A DNA stretch of 10,947 nucleotides, from assembly GCA_028694545.1 (NCBI GenBank), contig JAQVKV010000029.1:1-10947 (forward strand). The letters run 5' to 3'. Source of the DNA: Zavarzinia sp. Lineage in GTDB: Bacteria; Pseudomonadota; Alphaproteobacteria; Zavarziniales; Zavarziniaceae. The notes beneath the pieces were generated by a model that ran no database searches, was not told the origin of the DNA, and worked only from the letters and a program-made list of their open reading frames with translations. Below, one piece after another: positions 6,577 through 10,947 of this stretch (its first letter is position 1; every line of letters begins with the position of its first letter). The translations under genes were made by a program, and so were the position numbers.

Positions 6577-7857
6577 ATGCGTACCGAATTTTCCCTCGAA
6601 CAACTGGCCGATCCCGACATCGCCGAGATCGACTCCATTCTGCGCAAATGCGTTCACTGCGGCTTCTGTACCGCGACCTGTCCCACCTATCGCCTGACCG
6701 GCGACGAACTGGACGGGCCGCGCGGGCGCATCTATCTGATGAAGGAAATGTTCGAGGCGGACCGGCCGGCGGATGATGTCGCGCGCGATCATCTGGACCG
6801 TTGCCTCGGCTGCCTGAGCTGCATGACCACCTGTCCCTCGGGCGTCGACTACGGCCGTCTCGTGGAACACGGTAAGGCCCATGTCGAGGCGACGGCGCCG
6901 CGTGCCCTGCCGGATCGGCTGATGCGTTCGCTGCTTGCCCTCATGTTGCCCGGACGGGGGCGGTTCCGCCTGGCCATGACGCTCGGCCGGCTGGCGGCGC
7001 CGGTGCTGCGTCGCCTGCCGGGGCGCCTCGGCGCCATGGGGTGGCTGGTTCCCGCCGCGCCAGCCGGAACCATGGCGATCAGGCCCGGTACCGAACATGG
7101 CGTCGCGGGGGCGTCGAAGGGCCGGGTGGCGCTGCTGATCGGCTGTATCCAGCCCGTGTTGCGGCCCTCGGTCGATGCGGCGGCGGTGCGCCTGCTCAAT
7201 CGGCATGGCATTGAGGTCGTGGTGCCGGAGGCCGGCTGCTGCGGGGCGCTACCCCTGCATATGGGCAAGGTGGAGAGGGCCCGGGCGACGGCGGCGCGTC
7301 TCGTCGATGCCCTGGCGCCGGGTCTGGACGGGCTGGATGCCGTCGTCGTCACGGTTTCCGGCTGCGGCACGACGGTGAAGGACTATGGCCACCTCCTGAA
7401 GGACGATCCGGTCCGCGCGGCGCCGGCCGCGCGCATCGCCGCGCTGGCCCGCGATGTCAGCGAAGTGCTGGACGGGGTGGCACTGCAGGTGGGGGATACC
7501 GTGAAGGGCCGCGCCGTCGCCTATCACGATGCCTGTTCCCTGCGCCACGGCCAGCGGGTGACGGCGCCGAAGCGCCTGCTCGCCAAGGCGGGCTTCACGG
7601 TACGCGAGCCAGTGAACCCGCATCTTTGCTGCGGCTCGGCCGGGACCTACAACATGCTGCAGCCCGAGCTCTCCGCCGCTCTGGGCAAGGACAAGGCGGC
7701 GGCGCTGGCGGCGACGGGGGCGGAGATGATCGTCGCGGGCAACATCGGTTGCCTCACCCAGATCGCGGCGCAGGGAGATACGCCGGTGGTCCATACGGTC
7801 GAACTGCTGGACTGGGCGACGGGCGGGCCCATGCCGCCCGCGCTCCAGGTGAGTTAG
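6577..7857 (+). CDS. glcF: Glycolate oxidase iron-sulfur subunit GlcF
   Basis: GlcF carries electrons from the flavin subunits toward the quinone pool at the inner membrane. The 426-residue product has two N-terminal 4Fe-4S binding motifs, CVHCGFCTATCP (C25, C28, C31, C35) and CLGCLSCMTTCP (C76, C79, C82, C86). Two cysteine-rich CCG domains follow. The first holds C190 (LIGC), the CC pair at 221-222 (GCCGALPLHMG) and C263 (SGCG). The second holds C320 (YHDAC), the CC pair at 351-352 (CCGSAGTYN) and C392 (NIGC). All cluster ligands expected of the family are present and the length is normal. It is the last gene of glcDEF, and its TAG lies 4 bases from the stop of the opposing pyruvate kinase gene. 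Confidence 0.95.
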   Translation: MRTEFSLEQLADPDIAEIDSILRKCVHCGFCTATCPTYRLTGDELDGPRGRIYLMKEMFEADRPADDVARDHLDRCLGCLSCMTTCPSGVDYGRLVEHGKAHVEATAPRALPDRLMRSLLALMLPGRGRFRLAMTLGRLAAPVLRRLPGRLGAMGWLVPAAPAGTMAIRPGTEHGVAGASKGRVALLIGCIQPVLRPSVDAAAVRLLNRHGIEVVVPEAGCCGALPLHMGKVERARATAARLVDALAPGLDGLDAVVVTVSGCGTTVKDYGHLLKDDPVRAAPAARIAALARDVSEVLDGVALQVGDTVKGRAVAYHDACSLRHGQRVTAPKRLLAKAGFTVREPVNPHLCCGSAGTYNMLQPELSAALGKDKAAALAATGAEMIVAGNIGCLTQIAAQGDTPVVHTVELLDWATGGPMPPALQVS

Positions 7858-7870
7858 ACCGTCAGACGGT
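7858..7870. repeat. Small palindrome at the glcF/pyk convergence
   Basis: ACCGTC-A-GACGGT is a perfect inverted repeat that starts right after the glcF stop and contains the pyk stop codon (7862-7864 on the minus strand). As RNA it could form only a 5-base stem with a 3-base loop. A bidirectional terminator role is possible but weakly supported, since neither side has a T-run. Confidence 0.3.
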
Positions 7871-9304
7871 GCGCTGCCCCGGTTCTGGGGCGATCGCGAC
7901 GCGCAGGATGTTGGTCGCGCCGGAAGTGCCGAAGGGCACGCCCGCGGTGATCACGATGCGATCCCCCGGTCTGGCGAATTCGTGTTCGATCGCGTTGGCG
8001 CCGGCGCTCTGGACCATTTCGGCGAAATTCGCGACGTCGGGGGTGACCACGCAGTTCAGGCCCCAGGCCAGCGTCAGGCGTCTTGCCGTATCCAGATTGG
8101 GGGTCAGCACCAGGATGTCCGTGTCGGGCCGTTCGCGCGCGATGCGCAGCGCGGTCGCCCCGCTCGCCGTGAAGCTGGCGATGCAGCTCGCCCTCACGGT
8201 TTCGGCGACATGGCGCGCGGCGGCGGAGATCGCGTCGGCGATGGTCTCGCCCGCCGCCTCGTCCCTGGCGTGGATCAGGGCATCGTAGACGATGTCGTGT
8301 TCCGCCTGCATGGCGATCCGGGCCATGGTCGCGACCGCTTCCAGCGGGAAGCCGCCGGCGGCCGATTCGGCCGACAGCATGACGGCATCCGCGCCGTCGT
8401 AGACGGCGGTGGCGACGTCCGAGACTTCGGCCCGTGTCGGGACCGGGGCGCTGACCATGCTTTCCAGCATCTGGGTGGCGACCACCACGGGCTTGCCGGC
8501 GGCGCGCGCCTTGGTGGTCAGGCGCTTCTGGATGCCGGGTACGGTTTCCAGCGGCAGTTCGACCCCGAGATCGCCGCGCGCCACCATGATGGCGTCGGCG
8601 GCGGCCAGGATGCCGTCGATACGCTCGACCGCCGAGGGCTTTTCGATCTTCGCAAGGACACCGGCGCGACCGCGCACGATACCCTTCAGCTCGGTCACAT
8701 CCTCGGGCCGCTGGACGAAGGAAAGGGCGATCCAGTCCACCCCGATCTCCAGCGCGAACTCGAGGTCGCGCAGGTCCTTCGGGGTCATGGCGGCCAGCGG
8801 CAGGATGGCGTTCGGCACGTTCACGCCCTTGCGGTCCGAGAGGCGCCGCCCCTCGATCACCCGGGCGACGGCCACGGCGCCGTCGGTCTCGTCGATCACC
8901 AGCTTCACGCGGCCGTCGTCGAGCAGGAGTTCGGTGCCAGGCTCCATCGCCGCGAAGATTTCCGGATGCGGCAGGCAGATGCGGCTTTCGTCACCCGGCG
9001 TCTCGTCCATGTCGAGGCGGATGCGGTGGCCGGGCCGGACCTCGACGCTGCCTTGCGCGAAGCGCCCGATGCGAAGTTTGGGGCCCTGGAGGTCAGCCAG
9101 GATGCCGATGGGCCGGCCCACCTCGGCCTCGACCGCGCGGATGGCGGCGTGACGGGCGCGATGGTCGGCGTGGTCGCCATGGCTCATGTTCAGGCGGAAG
9201 ACATCGGCGCCCGCGTCGAACAGGGCGCGGATCGTGGCCTGATCCGAAGAGGCGGGGCCGAGGGTGGCGATGATGCGGGCGTGCCGGTTCCGATAGCGTT
9301 TCAT
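7862..9304 (-). CDS. pyk: Pyruvate kinase
   Basis: Pyruvate kinase transfers phosphate from PEP to ADP, giving pyruvate and ATP in the cytosol. The 480-residue product matches the usual bacterial length and has no extra C-terminal PEP-utilising domain. Visible landmarks are the start of the barrel IIATLGPAS (11-19) and the substrate loop FRLNMSHG (36-43). LADLQGPKLRIG (69-80) leads into the lid B domain, about 81-165. The active-site segment LAKIEKPSAVERIDG has the catalytic lysine at 219 and the metal-binding glutamate at 221. The Mg-site aspartate lies in MVARGDLGVEL (240-250). ATQMLESM (276-283) and DGADAVMLSAESA (303-315) complete the core. The C-terminal alpha/beta domain ends near 475. 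It lies 52 bases downstream of the glycerate kinase gene on the same strand, the order seen for ttuD-ttuE in tartrate loci, so it may serve glycerate catabolism as well as, or instead of, central glycolysis. Whether other pyk copies exist cannot be seen here. Confidence 0.96.
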   Translation of the reverse strand: MKRYRNRHARIIATLGPASSDQATIRALFDAGADVFRLNMSHGDHADHRARHAAIRAVEAEVGRPIGILADLQGPKLRIGRFAQGSVEVRPGHRIRLDMDETPGDESRICLPHPEIFAAMEPGTELLLDDGRVKLVIDETDGAVAVARVIEGRRLSDRKGVNVPNAILPLAAMTPKDLRDLEFALEIGVDWIALSFVQRPEDVTELKGIVRGRAGVLAKIEKPSAVERIDGILAAADAIMVARGDLGVELPLETVPGIQKRLTTKARAAGKPVVVATQMLESMVSAPVPTRAEVSDVATAVYDGADAVMLSAESAAGGFPLEAVATMARIAMQAEHDIVYDALIHARDEAAGETIADAISAAARHVAETVRASCIASFTASGATALRIARERPDTDILVLTPNLDTARRLTLAWGLNCVVTPDVANFAEMVQSAGANAIEHEFARPGDRIVITAGVPFGTSGATNILRVAIAPEPGQRTV

Positions 9305-9353
9305 GACCGCAACTTACCCCCGCGATCGTGCCCGCGCCATGGTCGAATGGTGA

Positions 9354-9367
9354 CCGTCAGGTGACGG
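9354..9367. repeat. Palindrome over the glycerate kinase stop codon
   Basis: CCGTCA-GG-TGACGG is a perfect inverted repeat across the end of the kinase gene (stop at 9357-9359, minus strand). On the minus strand the hexamer GTCACC also repeats directly on either side of the stop. With a 2-base centre the hairpin would be small and no T-run follows, so a terminator is not convincing. Confidence 0.25.
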
Positions 9368-10598
9368 CCAACACCCGAAAATCATTCACATTTGTGCGTG
9401 TGGGGCCGGTCATCACAAGGTCGCCGAGGGTGGCGAAGAAGCGGGCGCTGTCGTTGCCTGCAAGGCAGGCGGCGGCATCGAGGCCAAGGGCTTTCGCGCG
9501 CGCCAGTGTGGTCGGATCAATGCATGCGCCCGCGTCATTGCTGCTGCCGTCGATACCATCCGTGTCACAGGCAAGCGCCGTGATCCCCGGCATTCCATCA
9601 AGGGCTAGCGCCAGGGCGAGAAGATATTCCTTGCCGGGGCCGCCACCGCCGTCCGCGCCGGCAATCGTCACCGTCAACTCGCCGCCGGAAAGGATGACCG
9701 TGCGGCCCTTGCCGCGCTCGGCGAGAGCGAGGCGGGCGTGTTCGGCGGCAACGACGCGCGCCTCGCCCTCCACCCGGTCGCCGAGATTGATCACCCGCCA
9801 GCCCTGGCCACGCGCCACGGCGACAGCGGCGGCCAGGACCTCGGCCGGACGCAGGATCACACTCGCCCGCTGGCAGGCAAGTCGGGGGTCGCCCGGCTTC
9901 GGCGTTTCCGATTCCGGGGCTTCGAGGTGGCGGCGGACGGCGGGGGGCGGCACTATGCCGCAAGCGTCCAGCACCGCCCGCGCATCCGCCAGGGTCGAGG
10001 GGTCGGGCAGGGTCGGGCCCGAGGCGATGACCGCGGGATCGTCTCCCGGCACGTCCGAGACGAGGAGGGCGACGACCTGCGCCGGCCATGCCGCCAGCGC
10101 AAGCCGCCCGCCCTTGATCGCCGAGAGATGCTTGCGCACCACGTTGATCCGGTCGATCGGCGCGCCGGCCCGCAGCAGGGCCCGCGTCACCGCCTGCTTG
10201 TCGGCCAGAGAAAGCCCGGGGGCGGGCAGGGAAAGCAGGGCGGAGCCCCCACCCGAGATCAACGCGAGGACGAGATCCTCGGGCCCCAGCCCGTCGACGA
10301 GGCGCAGGATTTCGGCGGCAGCCTCGGGCCCCGCGGCGTCCGGCAGGGGATGCCCGGCCTCGATCACACGAATCCGGCCCGCCGCCAGGCCGTGGCCGTG
10401 GCGGGTAACGACGAGGCCCGAGAGTTCCCCCGTCCAGGCGGCGTCGACGGCGGCGGCCATGGCGGCGGCGGCCTTGCCGGCACCGACCACGACGGTTCGG
10501 CCTCGGGGTGGCCGCGGCAGGTAGCGAAGGCAGGCGGCGCCGGCATCCGCAGCCGCCAGCGCGGTCCGGAACAACATGTCGCGAATATCGCCGGCCAT
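9357..10598 (-). CDS. ttuD: Glycerate 2-kinase (TtuD/MOFRL class)
   Basis: This ATP-dependent kinase converts D-glycerate to 2-phosphoglycerate. Older annotations, including TtuD, call the family hydroxypyruvate reductase. The 413-residue product has the N-terminal glycerate kinase domain: VGAGKAAAAMA (38-48), AGHPLPD (81-87), LISGGGSALLSLP (113-125), INVVRKHLSAIKGGRLA (151-167) and SDVPGDDPAVIASGPT (181-196). The C-terminal MOFRL domain follows: LSGGELTVTI (303-312), ACDTDGIDGSSNDAGA (343-358) and the closing TGPTRTNVNDFRVL (397-410). The start at 10598 is chosen because MAGDIRDMLFRTAL matches the family's beginning and the ATG follows the upstream transporter stop by 4 bases. Earlier in-frame starts lie within that gene. 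A proline-glycine-lysine-glutamate (PGKE, 321-324) stands where I would expect a P/R-N-Q/T-E motif. Context (glycolate oxidase opposite, pyruvate kinase downstream) supports a role in glyoxylate/glycerate use. Confidence 0.93.
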   Translation of the reverse strand: MAGDIRDMLFRTALAAADAGAACLRYLPRPPRGRTVVVGAGKAAAAMAAAVDAAWTGELSGLVVTRHGHGLAAGRIRVIEAGHPLPDAAGPEAAAEILRLVDGLGPEDLVLALISGGGSALLSLPAPGLSLADKQAVTRALLRAGAPIDRINVVRKHLSAIKGGRLALAAWPAQVVALLVSDVPGDDPAVIASGPTLPDPSTLADARAVLDACGIVPPPAVRRHLEAPESETPKPGDPRLACQRASVILRPAEVLAAAVAVARGQGWRVINLGDRVEGEARVVAAEHARLALAERGKGRTVILSGGELTVTIAGADGGGGPGKEYLLALALALDGMPGITALACDTDGIDGSSNDAGACIDPTTLARAKALGLDAAACLAGNDSARFFATLGDLVMTGPTRTNVNDFRVLAVT

Positions 10599-10602
10599 GA
10601 TC

Positions 10603-10947
10603 TCAGGCGCCCCGGCGGGCGATGGCGATCCCGGCGAGCACGAGCAGCCCGCCCAGCGCCTGCATCGGTCCCAGTCCCTCGTCCAGTACCAGCCAGCCGA
10701 GAAGGGCGGCCGCGACCGGTTCAACCAGGATGACGAGGGCGGAGAAGCCGGCCGGCAGGTGGCCCATGGCCTCGGCGATCAGGCCCTGGCCGGCGGCCTG
10801 GCTGACCCAGGCGATCAGGACAAGGACGGCGATGCCCTCAATGCTTGCCGGTAGCAGCGCTTCGCCAGAGGCGACCGCGATCGGCAGCAGGGCGAGCGCG
10901 GTGACGGCACTCGACCACAGCATCAGGCGCGGCGCGTCCATGCGGTT
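10603..10947 (-). CDS. EamA/DMT-superfamily transporter, C-terminal part (cut by window edge)
   Basis: Only the last 115 codons are present; the frame is open through the right edge, so the gene begins outside. The visible part holds about four hydrophobic helices: LMLWSSAVTALALLPIAVA, IEGIAVLVLIAWVSQAAG, FSALVILVEPVAAALLGWLV and MQALGGLLVLAGIAIA. The combination LVEPVAAALLGWLVLDEGLGP, then a last helix and a basic end (ARRGA), is the familiar end of an EamA domain. Complete members usually have ten helices in two EamA repeats, so this would be most of the second repeat. The internal ATG at 10941 is not a credible start because it falls mid-protein. The stop lies 4 bases before the glycerate kinase ATG, so the two are probably co-transcribed. 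EamA proteins move small metabolites across the inner membrane; the substrate here is unknown. Confidence 0.88.
   Translation of the reverse strand, partial: NRMDAPRLMLWSSAVTALALLPIAVASGEALLPASIEGIAVLVLIAWVSQAAGQGLIAEAMGHLPAGFSALVILVEPVAAALLGWLVLDEGLGPMQALGGLLVLAGIAIARRGA

Overview
The window is a G+C-rich (about two thirds by eye), densely coded chromosomal stretch, most likely from an alphaproteobacterium. Support comes from codon third positions dominated by G/C, a GlcDEF-type glycolate oxidase, and a TtuD-type glycerate kinase followed by pyruvate kinase, a pairing known from alphaproteobacterial tartrate loci (ttuD-ttuE). No genus can be assigned from sequence alone. I see no insertion sequence, phage gene, CRISPR array, tRNA or rRNA. 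This looks like core or metabolic chromosome, not an accessory island, and I found no convincing exotic new system.

Left part (1-2879, all plus strand): rimO, the S12 methylthiotransferase, is followed by a probable exported protein of unknown function with a peptidoglycan-binding-like segment. Next comes a small DUF2061-type membrane protein preceded by an A+T-rich promoter patch that holds a Fur-like palindrome. A minus-strand gene for an unknown exported, C-terminally membrane-anchored protein (2889-about 3725) runs convergently into the DUF2061 gene.

Middle (3876-7857, plus strand): glcD, glcE and glcF form a tight operon (4-base-scale overlap, then a 2-base gap) for the three subunits of glycolate dehydrogenase, which oxidises glycolate to glyoxylate at the inner membrane. 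A 228-base divergent intergenic region lies upstream and carries a small perfect palindrome.

Right part (7862-10947, all minus strand): an EamA/DMT transporter cut by the window edge, a glycerate 2-kinase (ttuD/garK class) and pyruvate kinase form a probable operon that converges tail to tail with glcF, the two stop codons being only 4 bases apart. Metabolically the two halves fit together. Glycolate is oxidised to glyoxylate by GlcDEF. Glyoxylate can be turned into glycerate by enzymes not in this window (glyoxylate carboligase, tartronate semialdehyde reductase). Glycerate is phosphorylated to 2-phosphoglycerate, passes to PEP via enolase, and is converted to pyruvate by pyruvate kinase. 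This link is inferred from enzyme identities and proximity. There is no gene-less stretch over 300 bases.
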